Shown piece by piece: positions 21,967 through 33,280 of a stretch of 64,000 nucleotides of DNA; position 1 is the stretch's first letter; each line of letters starts with the position of its first letter. Location: the NCBI GenBank assembly GCA_946807835.1, contig OX327702.1, positions 2,542,001 through 2,606,000 of the forward strand. The letters are read 5' to 3'. The translations under genes were made by a program, and so were the position numbers. The notes beneath the pieces are model-generated. The model did no database searches and was not told the origin of the DNA. It saw only the letters and a list, made by a program, of their open reading frames with translations. This DNA is from Ailanthus altissimus. Taxonomy: Eukaryota; Streptophyta; Magnoliopsida; Sapindales; Simaroubaceae.

Positions 21967-24639
21967 TGTTAGGGATCTAATATACGTGAGTGTATGCATG
22001 TGCAATTGTATTTATTACATAAAATACCTATCACATACATATTTAACGCTGCAGAAGAATTAAATTATACAATAACAAAATAAATAATATATTAATCACA
22101 TCAATATAATAGAACGGTTGAGAAATAACCTGAACGTGTAAAGTTATACACGTATATCCTCAAAGTTCACATGGAGACCAACTCGTTGCCAGTTCTAGTC
22201 ACCAACTCGGTGGGTTTGGCGAGCTAGAACAACAGCCCTATATCCAGCGTTGGGCTTAACTCTTAAACCCTTAAAATAACCGATTATGTGTGTTTTTCAT
22301 TTTCTCTAAAAGGAAAAGAAATAGAAATTGAAGCAATTCACAATTGCTTCTATTGGTACTATAAATAAAAATAAAACAATTTCATTTTTCAATATCTTTT
22401 TCTTTCTTCTCGGCACCCATCAAGGAAATGAACATTTTCATTTCCTTTTCATTTCTCCAACTCCCTTCACACACGCACAACACTTCACTTTCACACACAT
22501 CTCATATATATATATATATATATCTAATATCAATAAATTAATAATATAATATATTATATAATATTAATAATAATATAAAGATAATAATGGGTGACAACTA
22601 TCACCCATTATATAATATAATAATATATTATAATAAGATATTTTGATGATTTAACAATTAAATAATTAATGTGTGAAATGATCATTTTGCCTCTCATAAA
22701 TAGTTACCAAGTCTACCTCTTAAAGGGTTCCACCAAATTTCACATTTGGGTAAACTCAACTGAGGGTCCACAATGCGCTACATGTTATTATATAATTAGT
22801 AAATAATAATTATTAACTAATTGTTGTATTTAACACTTAAATATAGATACACACGTATTTCTGTGGTAGTGCTGGATTAAACAATTTAATCCAGCATGCT
22901 GCCCCAGTGCACAACGAGTACACCTCATATCTTGAAACTCACTAGGTCCACACCCGATTTATCAAATGAAACTATTTTATGAGTCCGTGGGCAATGCCCT
23001 ACACATACATCACGGAAATACAAATCAGCGCGTTGAACTATACAAGTTAAGGTTATAACGCATACGTATAGTCCTTCTGTCATGATATCTTGGATGTGCG
23101 GGGATATAGATTATCACCGTCAAATCCCCATGTGCTCATCCATGTCCTATCTCCAGACTTGTATCTCACTGAATAATATGTGCAAACTCTTTTGCCATAT
23201 TGTTCCACCCTGATGGAAAATATTTTCCGGGATTAATGCTTGTGGCTACAAGACTTTCTGAGATACAGTCTCGAAGCATCTGGATATCTAACTCCCTATG
23301 CGAGCTGATGGATCCCATATCTGTATACACCGGACTCCATAAGCATTGGACCATACCCAGCGATCACACTATGAAAGGTTTGTGACATGCGTGGAATCAA
23401 AGTATAATGAATCACTTACAAGCCCACTGTGGCACTCAGGTCAAAAGACCACGTATACTACTCAACTAGAGAGGACCCTCCGTTGATGACTTACATAAGA
23501 TGTCTACACATGCAAGATAAATTTTGAAATACTGTTCAAAATTACTGTAGATGTGAACAGTAAAATACTATTCATATGCTACTGTTCGAAGCATCTGATT
23601 ATCTAACTCCTTATGCGAGTTGACGGATCTCATATCTGTACACACTGGACTCCATAAGCATTGGACCATACCTGGCGACACCCGGCGGTCACACCATAAA
23701 AGGTCAAAAGACCACGTATACTACTCAACTAAAGAGGACCCTCCGTTGATGACTTATATAGGATGTCTATACATGCAAGATAAAATTTGAAATACTGTTT
23801 AAAATTACTGTAGATGTGAATAGTAAAAATATTGTTCATGTGCTACTGTTCGAAGCATCTGGTTATCTAACTCCCTGTGCGAGCTGACGGATCCTATATT
23901 TGTACACACCGGACTCCATAAGTATCGAACCATACCTGACGACACCCAACGGTCACACCATAAAAGGTTTGTGACATGCGTGGAATCAAAGTATGGTCGA
24001 TCACTTACAAGCCCACCGTGGCACTCAGGTCAAAGGACCACGTATACTACTCAACTTGAGAGGATCCTCCATTGATGACTTACATAGGATGTCTATCAGA
24101 AGCCCTCGTGAGTCTGTCCCATTTCTAGTTCTAACTGGATACCCATATGTTAATACGAGCTCCAAGCTCACAGTCAACTAAGAACGACCATTTATACCCT
24201 ATAGGCACGACATATTCTGATCTATATTAAAAATATCCATCGACAGAACCGCATCGACAGAAATAGATCATGGACAATTATTTGAAAACATACTTGCGCA
24301 ACTAACATTTTCTGGCACCTGATTGCAACTCTTATAGCTATGTATTTACTAGTATATTTCCATGTCTATGTTCTATTACAGATAAGGCTCCAACTCTTGG
24401 ATCTTCGTTGAGTATTATAACCGGTTACCATTTAGCTGTGCTAACATTTAGCATTTATATCTCTCAGCGTGGCTAACTATGAACCCTTATTTAAACTCCT
24501 TTAGATCGTACAATGTCTATAATGTTACATTGTATAGTACCATATTAATATATATTAGCAATTTAATAGGAATGTACACTTGTATAAATATACAAGTATA
24601 TGTATATTCAAGGATGACACGTAAGCACTAACTCAAACA
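21967..24639 (-). repeat. 5' LTR of the copia element (2673 bp)
   Basis: On the minus strand it starts TGTTTGAGTTAGTG and ends CCCTAACA, followed by a tRNA-Met-like primer site (TGGTATCATAGC, 21961-21950). It contains an internal triplication (23272 onward) and a TA microsatellite near 22503-22522. Confidence 0.75.
23272..24110. repeat. Triplicated block inside the copia LTR
   Basis: The block beginning CGAAGCATCTG recurs at 23272, 23587 and 23851. Between copies lies an insert of about 80 bases (about 23505-23586 and 23770-23850) that resembles the leader sequence at 21476-21537 (GAACAGTAAAA...GCTACTGTTC). The LTR at 14991-17882 has only one block. Confidence 0.75.
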
Positions 24640-25440
24640 GTATACTGCCCCTTCTTGTTATAATGCCATAATAAGCAATCCTGTTCTTCAGCCTTTGGGA
24701 TAGGAATTCTTAAGATCAAGTCTTCGTCTTCTGGTAAGAAATGTTGGAAAAGTTTTTCCACATTCCAGTGCAAGTTTTTAGTGATCAGATCTACCACTAT
24801 TGCAGGGTCATGTATTGTTTGTAGGGAGATTGGTTTGAAGGTTGAGGGCCGAGGAAGCCAATTGTCCTTGCCTATCCTAACTTGAAGTCCTCTTTTTGAT
24901 CTCCATCTAGATTATTTTTGCACAACTTTTCTACCCCATAGAATGCTTCTCCGGACATAAGAAGGTATACTCCCTAAACTTGCTTCCATAAAAGTGGAAT
25001 TATGGTAGTATTTAGCTTTTAATACTTTGGCCATTAGAGAATCTAGGTTCTGAATCAACCTCCACCCTTACTTGGCAAGGAGAGCTAGGTTGAAAGCCCT
25101 TATGTCCTTCGGCTTAAGCCCCCCTTTTCTTTTTGGAACACAAAGATTTCTCCAAATTCTCCAATAAATGGCTCTATTACTATCTGAGCTACTCCACCAA
25201 TATGCAACAACATATTTCTATGTACTTTTGCTTATAGAAGATGGAATTTAGAATACACCCATTGCATACATTGGAATGCTCTGATTTAATTAGAACTTCT
25301 TTCTCGTCCTAAGATAATAGTTTTGCTTTTCATCTTCTGATTCTATTCTGCACTTTCTCTATGATAGAATCAAAAAATTCTTTTGCTTCTCCCCAACATT
25401 GAGGGTAACCCAAGTATCTCTCGTGAATAGACAACTTGGC
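24640..25440 (-). pseudogene. LINE (non-LTR retrotransposon) reverse-transcriptase C-terminal remnant
   Basis: Minus-strand frames read GGLKPKDIRAFNLALLAK, then GWRLIQNLDSLMAKVLKAKYY, LGSIPSYVRRSI and VRIGKDNWLPRPSTF, ending LLWHYNKKGQYTV at the LTR boundary. This is the typical region after the RT domain in plant LINEs. Upstream pieces (YLGYPQ-like, EKVQNRI) lie around 25320-25430. There are stops at Gln/Trp-type codons. It was interrupted by the copia element at 24639; the remainder is not found on the far side within the window. Confidence 0.8.
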
Positions 25441-26031
25441 AAAATTTTTTGCAAGGTGTTGGGACAAAAGGAAGCCTTCATTAACTAAGGTGACCTTTTG
25501 TGTATGTTGCCTTAAAATTCAGCCAATAGACTTTCTCCAAGCATTGTATAAGTACATGGTGAATCCGAATTGGGAATGTATTATTACACGCTCCTCTTCT
25601 GTCCAAAGAAACAATAGATTCCTGATTTTTAATTAATATTTTTTTTTATCTATTGTTTGACAGGTACGAGAGCTTCCCAAATATTCAACATTCTTCGATA
25701 ACTAATTTCAATTTACGATTTCAGGAAAAACTACTTTCCTATAATATGAATAAGTGACCAAGTAAAACAGCAAAATAATAACATGGAAATTAACAGTAGA
25801 ACGAGGGAGAAAAGAAAAAGAAAAATCTAATGTAGGGAGGCCAATTAATTGCACGGCCCCGTCTCAGCAGTGCATGGTTAATCGTGCTGTGCCATCAGTA
25901 GCATGGCATTCCAAGCTCTTACGGGCAACTCGATGAAGTCGAGACAAGGAGGACATCGATGGATCTGTGGGGGAACTGAGGAAGACCAAGCATGCGAAGC
26001 TTGATACAAAGCCGTGCACTGAATTACATTG
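25441..26031. other. No recognised gene
   Basis: AT-rich sequence. The 66-codon plus-strand frame at 25436-25636 has no recognisable similarity. The right part may be the 3' flank of the small gene at 26032-26376. Confidence 0.4.
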
Positions 26032-26376
26032 CTATGCCGATTGATGGGTCGTTGTAAATTCTTCATGCTGTTGCTGCAGCTGCAACTTTGATTCACTTTC
26101 ATTATGAGCTTTGAACTGGACCATTGGCAAATTACTTCGCGAAACTTGCTCAAACGAGCCTTGTTTTGAGAGATCATGACCACGAGAGTACCGCTTCTTC
26201 TTGAAAAGAAAGATTAATAAAAAGAAGAGGAAGCCGAGGAAAAGCAAGACAAGAATAAGCATCGTGATCTCACCATGAAGAGCAAATTTGGGATCATGAG
26301 ACTGGCGAAGCTCAGCTTTCTCTGTATTGTTATAACTAGGCGGTGACATGGAAGAAGAATATGGAGCACTAGCCAT
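26032..26376 (-). CDS. Small single-pass membrane protein (114 aa), possibly ATL-like N-terminus
   Basis: The first true ATG is at 26376 (MASAPYSSS); five codons further upstream in frame is only a TTG. The N-terminus is Ser/Pro-rich. A strongly hydrophobic segment at about residues 38-58 (LILVLLFLGFLFFLLIFLF) is followed by KKKR, consistent with one membrane span and a cytosolic basic stop-transfer. The stretch DPKFALHGEI just before the span resembles the segment before the membrane helix in plant ATL RING-H2 ubiquitin ligases. However, no RING finger follows; the tail is Gln/Ser-rich (KLQLQQQHEEF). It could be a truncated ATL relative or an unrelated small membrane protein. It is one of the few non-transposon candidates in the window. 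Confidence 0.5.
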   Translation of the reverse strand: MASAPYSSSMSPPSYNNTEKAELRQSHDPKFALHGEITMLILVLLFLGFLFFLLIFLFKKKRYSRGHDLSKQGSFEQVSRSNLPMVQFKAHNESESKLQLQQQHEEFTTTHQSA

Positions 26377-29300
26377 GTAGTTGCCTATCAATTATAGAAC
26401 TGCTGAGATTTTTGATAATTCTCTTCTATCAAGTCTTCTGTGAAACTCAACTCAGCCAACAATATCTGGTCAAATATTAATCGGACGCTTGAGCAATTAA
26501 GTAATGTGATTGCAAATGAAGGCAGGGGGAATGGGGAAGGTGACAAATACGCATGGGGTATGGAGAGTCCTTTAGTTTTACTCCATAGATTGTAGGGATA
26601 AGCATCTTACAGAACTGTGTTCAAATCTATTGATAAAATCAATATGAATGTCTTTTTCATGTGACGACACCAATTTCAATTGTATGAGCAATTTTATCTC
26701 CGCTCATTAAATTCTGTCGTTCTCTCCAAGTTCTTTGAAGCCGCCATGGAAAGCTCCTAATTTCGTTTTGTTTTGTATATTAATAAATTGATGGTAAACT
26801 TATTTTATTTTTTGGGGTCTAAGATGATGCTGAAAGGGGTTGCAACGTGGGATGGGTATCACAACATTTAATTTCAACCTAACATTCGGCTAATTGTGGC
26901 AAGTTTATAGATAAGGCCGAGAAGGTGGGGTTGTGATTCTCTCCTAATTGGAGTTTAACTAAATTTTTAAGAATTTTTTTATTATGTGCGATCAAATTTT
27001 ATTTTTTTATTAATCAATAATTACATGTTTATATTTACTAAGGTAAAAGATTACATTAAGAGAGAATCTTAGTCTAAAAATATGACCTAGATCAACTTTT
27101 ATTTATAAATAAAAAATTTTATTTTACTGTCTAACATTTTTTATTACATAACAATAAATTAAATCTTATTTTTATCCTAATCGTTAGTAGACTCAATCTC
27201 ATAATTTAGCTATTTGATCCCCTCAAGTGACATTACAAATTGAATCAACAAGTACTCTTCTCTTCATTTAATTTAAGCCAATAAGATTTTTTCTAATAAT
27301 TTAAATCGATACAATTAGATATCATCTTAATTTTAATTTGAGAAAAATCGTACATGCACAAAAAATACTCCTTCGTTGACATTTAATTTTTGTTAAAATT
27401 CGAATATTAAAATTTTATTATAAGATTTGAACATTTAAAACGAGAGGGCATATACAAAAAAAAAATAAAAATTGACTCAATGGATATTAAATTTGGAAGA
27501 AAGATCATTTTTTCTCTCTAAAGTTCTCTTATAAAAAAGAAGTTATCTTTCATTTAAAACAATTATAGAAAAACTTTACCAAAAAAAAAAATACTCTCTC
27601 AATTTTCAATCGATAATACAACTTTGTAATTAAAAAACCTTTGTTTTTCCTTCCAATAATCTTTTCATACACTTCAAAATATTGATTTGATTGTTGGAAT
27701 ATCTTTTGCAAGAAGGGCAACAAAGAACTTTCCAGTAATTAGAGTGGAAGCTTGAAGGATAACGCTGTGAATTCTGGATTGACTCTAGAAAAGTTCATTC
27801 GGGTAACTTCACTTTCAAATGCAAAAAAAAACAAAGATGTCATCGGTACAAACAGTCGTCGGATGTCAGCATTATAAATAATGCAAGAATCTGAACCAAA
27901 GAAAAAATAACTCAACATTAACATTGTTTTTAACTTGCATTTTCTTTTTTACAACAAATGAAAAGAATAAACGTAATGTAATCAAAAGGGAAAAGAACAA
28001 ACATCTTAGTATGAAATATCCCAACGATGTATAATTGGTCTGCTGCATGAATGGACTTGTCTATGAAATGTAGCCACCCACGTGTTCCCAGAATTTGTCT
28101 GTGACAGGAAGGAAGCTTAGTATTATCAAACAAGAAAACCCTTTGGCACGATCTATGTTGTGGCCCAAACGTTTGACAATTCAGTAATTCACTAAAACAA
28201 AAAAAGACAGTAATTTCAGGCCCTACTGTAAAGCTTCATCATGGAGGAGTCCCTGCGATTTCCTAGCCATTTTGTTATCAATTAGAAAGGGTTATTTGGT
28301 TAAGACATCACCTCTTGTTCAGATAGTTTTTGGATATCAAATGTACCTCCCCCAGAATAAATGACACACAGTGTTTCCTTTCGAGTGGGTCAATGAAGAT
28401 GCTAATAGTTGATAATTAGATTCTCCCAATGCACACACATCTATCATCCATTGCATTACAACTAGTACTGATTCTCTTCTTGCTCTTAGGGATTGTTGCG
28501 GCGGGGATAAGTGAAAATAATCATGAAATAATATTACTAGCTCACCCTTTAGTCATTTCTTTATCACTAGAGACATAACTAGAAAATTTTCGTTCACTAG
28601 GCTAAGTTTTTGTTTGTTTTTTTTCATATTATTTCATAAATCTTAAGGGAGAAAAAAAAACTATTTATTAAAAAAAAGGACAAATATATTTTATATGGAA
28701 AGATATATAATGAGGTTTATAATATAAGTGTAATATATAACCAAAAAAAAAAAGCAACAATAATAAAATAAAAAAGTAAAATTGTTGAGCCTATTTTTTG
28801 TAAGCCCAATTAGCCTACGCGCCAATAGTCCAAACTTCCTCATTTATTTGAAGCAGCCGGTATAAGTAAACTTGGTGGTTTAAGTTAAAGATCCTGATTC
28901 AGCTTTAGTCTTACAAGTAACAAGTATTTATTAATCCGCAAACTTCCACAAAAGTTGTGAATATTGCAGAAAGATGAAAATATATCAAATTAGGAATCTA
29001 AATTTAATTTTAATTAGTTAATTCTAATTTAACATAAAGAAGTATTTTTTTAAAAGAGTATACAATTCTCACTAAAACTCTTATACTAATTAATAAAGGG
29101 ATAAAACCCTTTAAAAACATAAATTATCTTTATCATAATTTAATAAGAATGCACTTATAGGTTATTGGACATTAGGAAGGATTGAAATTCTTATACCTAT
29201 AAAAATTATTCAATCCTCCGACGAGAACATTATCATAATGATTTATTCATTCACTTGAATTGCATACATAGTAATATATTAAGTTATTTTTGTTCGCGCA

Positions 29301-30780
29301 TATACTCTTCCACACACAATATCCATTTCTTCTTTAATATTAACTTAAGTCTCAGATTATTTTATTTTTTCTATTAAATTAACCGATCAATTTACTATCG
29401 AAGACTTTCTTTTGGATTCAACAAATTTAAAAAAAAAAAAATTTAACATATTTATTAATTAAAGGAGTAGTGTTTAGGTAAGAAGGTAATTGACCAGAAG
29501 TTTCGATTTAGAGAACTTTAAATAAGTTATTAAAATTGTTTTCAATGATGTCTCAAAGCATATAATTTATTTATTATTAATTTTAAATTATTAAAAATAA
29601 ATTGGATTAAGAATAAAAACTAATTTTAATTTAAAATATATAAATATGAAATACAAAAAAAAAACATTAAATAAGTTCGAATGTTTAACGAAATTTGTAC
29701 AAAAAAATAATTTCAAAGAGATTAATAAAAATTATTATGAAATATTTGTGGACTAATATGACTAATAAATCTCTTTACAGTACTAAAGTCCTGAAAATTT
29801 AAGAAAACTCGTGAAAATACATATACAAATTTTGTAAATATTAAGTTAAATTTTATCTTATTAAAGTAAAAAATATAAACTAATACTTATGTTGTGAAAA
29901 CAAATAAATTCTTCTAAGGCAAAATAATTTTAAAAATTGGACGAATTTTAGACAAAATACAAATTCTAGGATGCTTTAATAAATAAATATAAATAATACT
30001 TTATATTTTTATTTATATTAATATATTTTTTAGGTTCAGCTGACCTCTTGGACCCGTCTTTAGTTATTAGTCCCCTAGTCATTTAAGCATGGAAAATATT
30101 TTCTATACTCGAACTAAATTAATCGGATCGACTTTAATTGGTATGTTCTATTTAATTTTTAAAATATTTTAATTATTTTTTATTTTTAAAAATCATTTAA
30201 GTTGTTTATTTTTGATTTTCTACAAAATCAAACCAAACTAAAAAAATAACTTAAAATCAAACTAAAAAAGAACAAAACAAAGAACCAAGCCGATTAATTT
30301 AGTTCTCTAGTACAATTTAGTTCAAATTAATTTTATTCAATTGTCGAAAATAAAAACCCCTCCACTTTATCACCATCTAATTCTTAAAGTAATTGATGGT
30401 GCAAAATATGTGTGTGCCTCTTCGTCATATAAAAATTTGATAAGTCTTTTTTATATTTGAATGGATAGTTAATATTATTTAATAAATTAGTCTTTTGATA
30501 ATAAGTGTCGAGTAACAAGTTATATTAAAATAAATTTGAATTTTTATTTATATGTGAACTCTTATAATCGTTTCAATAAAAATTACTGCGTAATAATGAA
30601 GAACTCAAAAATAATATGAACGGGTAATACATGATAAGTGGACACTAAAAATTTCATGTCTTTAACCCTTAATAAAAATTATAACATAAGATGCAGGTCT
30701 TCAAAGAATAATAAGATAAACAATACAAATTAAATTACTTTCAAGTTTAGATATAATGTGATGAGAACTTTATATAATTG
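26377..30780. other. AT-rich intergenic sequence, no recognised gene
   Basis: Both strands were read. Only short frames without family resemblance occur (for example at 27739-28133). There are many A/T homopolymers. A CACGTG G-box lies near 28078, with no gene obviously attached. No tRNA-like or element termini were recognised. Confidence 0.5.
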
Positions 30781-30789
30781 AGTTATATC

Positions 30790-31084
30790 TCACATTAAAT
30801 ATAAATTAAATAAATTTTAAATATATATGTATAAATTAAGTTAATCTTAATACTAATTTTTTAAATTAATAGTAAACGTACAACCTATAACACTTGTGGT
30901 ATAAAAGTAAATATACAATTAAAGTTTCATACGGGGTTATGATAAATCTCTTACCACATATGTAAATATTAAAATAATTAAATAAATTTTAAACATATAT
31001 GTATAAATTAAATTAATCTTAATATTAATTTTTTAAATTAATAATAAACGTTCAACCTATAACACTTGTGGTGTGAAAGTAAAT
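30790..31084 (+). repeat. Direct repeats next to the palindrome
   Basis: Two partial direct copies of a unit (AAATTAAATAAATTTTAAA...ACAACCTATAACACTTGTGG...GTAAATA) start near 30800 and 30970. Part of the same unit forms the arms of the adjacent palindrome, so the motif CCTATAACACTTGTGG occurs three times directly and once inverted within about 450 bases. Confidence 0.7.
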
Positions 31085-31381
31085 ACTCACGACAATAAAC
31101 ATATGAAATGTGTTTATATATATATATATATCATAACCCCATATGAAACTTTAATTGTAAACCCAGCTCAATTGTCTCCGTATTTACTTTCACACCACAA
31201 GTGTTATAGGTTGAACGTTTATTATTAATTTTTTAAATTAATAATAAACGTTCAACCTATAACACTTGTGGTGTGAAAGTAAATACGGAGACAATTGAGC
31301 TGGGTTTACAATTAAAGTTTCATATGGGGTTATGATATATATATATATATAAACACATTTCATATGTTTATTGTCGTGAGT
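31085..31381. repeat. Perfect 297-bp palindrome (147-base arms, 3-base centre)
   Basis: Arms 31085-31231 and 31235-31381 are exact reverse complements as far as I can follow, centred on 31233 (TTT loop). Each arm includes a (TA)n run and the CCTATAACACTTGTGG unit. Symmetry stops just outside (ATACTCAC against AACTCAC). It could be a fold-back/MITE-like element or a de novo inverted duplication; no target duplication was found. Confidence 0.85.
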
Positions 31382-32250
31382 TGATAGCTGTTATAGGAAT
31401 CTAACGGGTCCAGTGGCTACATAGATTTTTTTTCTGAACTTGTTTTCAATGGGTCCTAACCCACGTTCGTTCAACTTCAACATCATGTGTTGGGGACTAT
31501 TATGGTACCATTATGCTCGAGGATTACGACAGTTGCATGTAATAATTGAAATTCGTATAAAAATCATATCATAATTGTGAAGTTAATATCTATTGATTGT
31601 ATATAATTAAATATTTGATTAATACTTTTTATGGATATTATTATAACATGGACCCATGATATTTCTCGTCATTTGTCCATGCAGGGAAGGCACTTCTCTT
31701 CTCGGGTCAAGTACCAAATCCGTTCGGATTCCCCCGAGGTTAATGGGTGTCCACACAATGTGGCCTTGTACAAGCTTCAAATTCAAGTAAGCCAAAGTGT
31801 GTCTTTAATGGGCTTATAACCGACTCACTGGATCCTGACCCACTTTGCAAAATGAATATGAAAAGTGGACCTTGGCAAATTTATATAGTTGAAAGGACCA
31901 TTACAATACGGCTTTTGCAGTTTTCTTTGGAATTATGAATGGAATATTATGTTGTTCGAATAAAAAAAATGCTCCTTCCATATTGTGAATGATGTATTCA
32001 ATCTTTTTATTGATTTCATTATTGTTTATATTAATGATGTGTTAGTCTTCTTTAATAATATTAGACAATATTGGAAGGATTTAAATTATTTTTTTAAGAG
32101 TGATCAAGCTGACGGATTAGTTGTCTGCTAAAAAATTAAAGCTATTCGAAACATTAGCTTTTTTTTGAAGGACACAATATTAGTCAAACGTCAATTATTC
32201 CTATCAATCGAGTTATAGAATTCTCAAGAAATTGTTTTTGATAAAATCGT
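31382..32250. other. No recognised gene
   Basis: Two overlapping open frames of about 60 codons (31631-31938) lack any recognisable feature. The sequence is otherwise AT-rich and ends at the start of a copia LTR. Confidence 0.4.
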
Positions 32251-33280
32251 TGTTGGAGATGGTGCTTATGTATTATTCAAATATTATATAGATATTAATT
32301 ATTTAATATTTATATAATAAATATTTCAAATAAAATCGTTAATATTAAATATATATGGTATCAAACTTGTCATGTTTCAGATATTGTATGATCTTAAAGA
32401 GTTTAGATCTGATCTAAAAATTTTAGATCAATACTAAGAGTTAACAATACTAGGAGTTATAAGTGTCAAGAGTTAGCAGTTATAAGAGTTAGCAAATTCT
32501 AAGAGTTAGAATTTTGTCTGAAATGGGACAACGGCCTGAGAATATATTAGTAATAACATAATTTTAAGAAGTTACAAATAGTGCTAGAAAATGTCATTAT
32601 GAAGTATGTTCTCAAATATTTTCTTCCTAATTTATCTTTATCGAAGCAGGTTGATCATTGAACCCTTTCAAGATCAGTGTTTGTCTATAACTGATTTGTC
32701 TAGGTGGTTAGTTTTAACAGACCACGAATTTAGTGAAAGCTCGTATAGGCATGGAAGTATTCAATAAGGATTAGGTACTAAATATACTCACGAGGACCTC
32801 CAATAGACATCCAATAAAGCCATCCACAGAAGGTCTTCTCGAGTTGAGTTGCATTCATAATCCTTTGATTTGAGCACCATGATGAGCTTATGAGTGATCC
32901 ACAATGCCTTTGTTCTATGCATAAAAAACCTTTTACAGTCTGACCACTAAAGTCATTGAGTATGGTTTGATGCTCATGGAGTTCGGTGTGTGTAGATATA
33001 GGATCCGTCGACTCATATGAGTGAGTTATATATTCTTATACTCTGAGATTGTATTTCAATAAGTTTTATGGCCATAAGCATAAACCCCAAAAAATAGTTT
33101 TTTTTTTCCTAAGGTTAAACAATATTGAAAAACTCTTTACGAATATTATTTATGAAAATATAAATCTGAAGATAAGTTCACAGTCGAGCTTATAGATATT
33201 TGACGGTGATGATTTATATCTCTGCCCTTCCAAGATATATGTAATGGAAGAATTATATGTATATGTGAGTGTAGACTATC
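32251..33280 (+). repeat. Copia LTR fragment, plus orientation (5' part)
   Basis: It starts TGTTGGAGATGGTG and carries the landmarks of the family seen at 14991-24639 in reverse. It stops around 33270-33290, where the same family resumes in the opposite orientation. Confidence 0.65.

Larger units (their letters stand above)
14991..24639 (-). mobile_element. Degraded Ty1-copia element with two LTRs and interior
   Basis: On the minus strand: 5' LTR 24639-21967, primer site about 21961-21950, interior 21966-17883, 3' LTR 17882-14991. RT/RNase H remnants fix it as Ty1-copia. The 5' LTR starts exactly inside LINE coding sequence (24640 on), so the LINE was the insertion target. Many stops and the LTR divergence mark it as old. 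A second interior continues beyond the left LTR, making a tandem array. Confidence 0.75.

Noticed and set aside
25878..26183. 101-codon minus-strand frame overlapping the small membrane gene
   Set aside because: It is an alternative frame of 26032-26376 with no hydrophobic or domain pattern.
31116..31131. CRISPR-like or satellite array around the palindrome
   Set aside because: The repeats are few, partly inverted and AT-rich, with no regular spacers; a plant nuclear context also excludes CRISPR.
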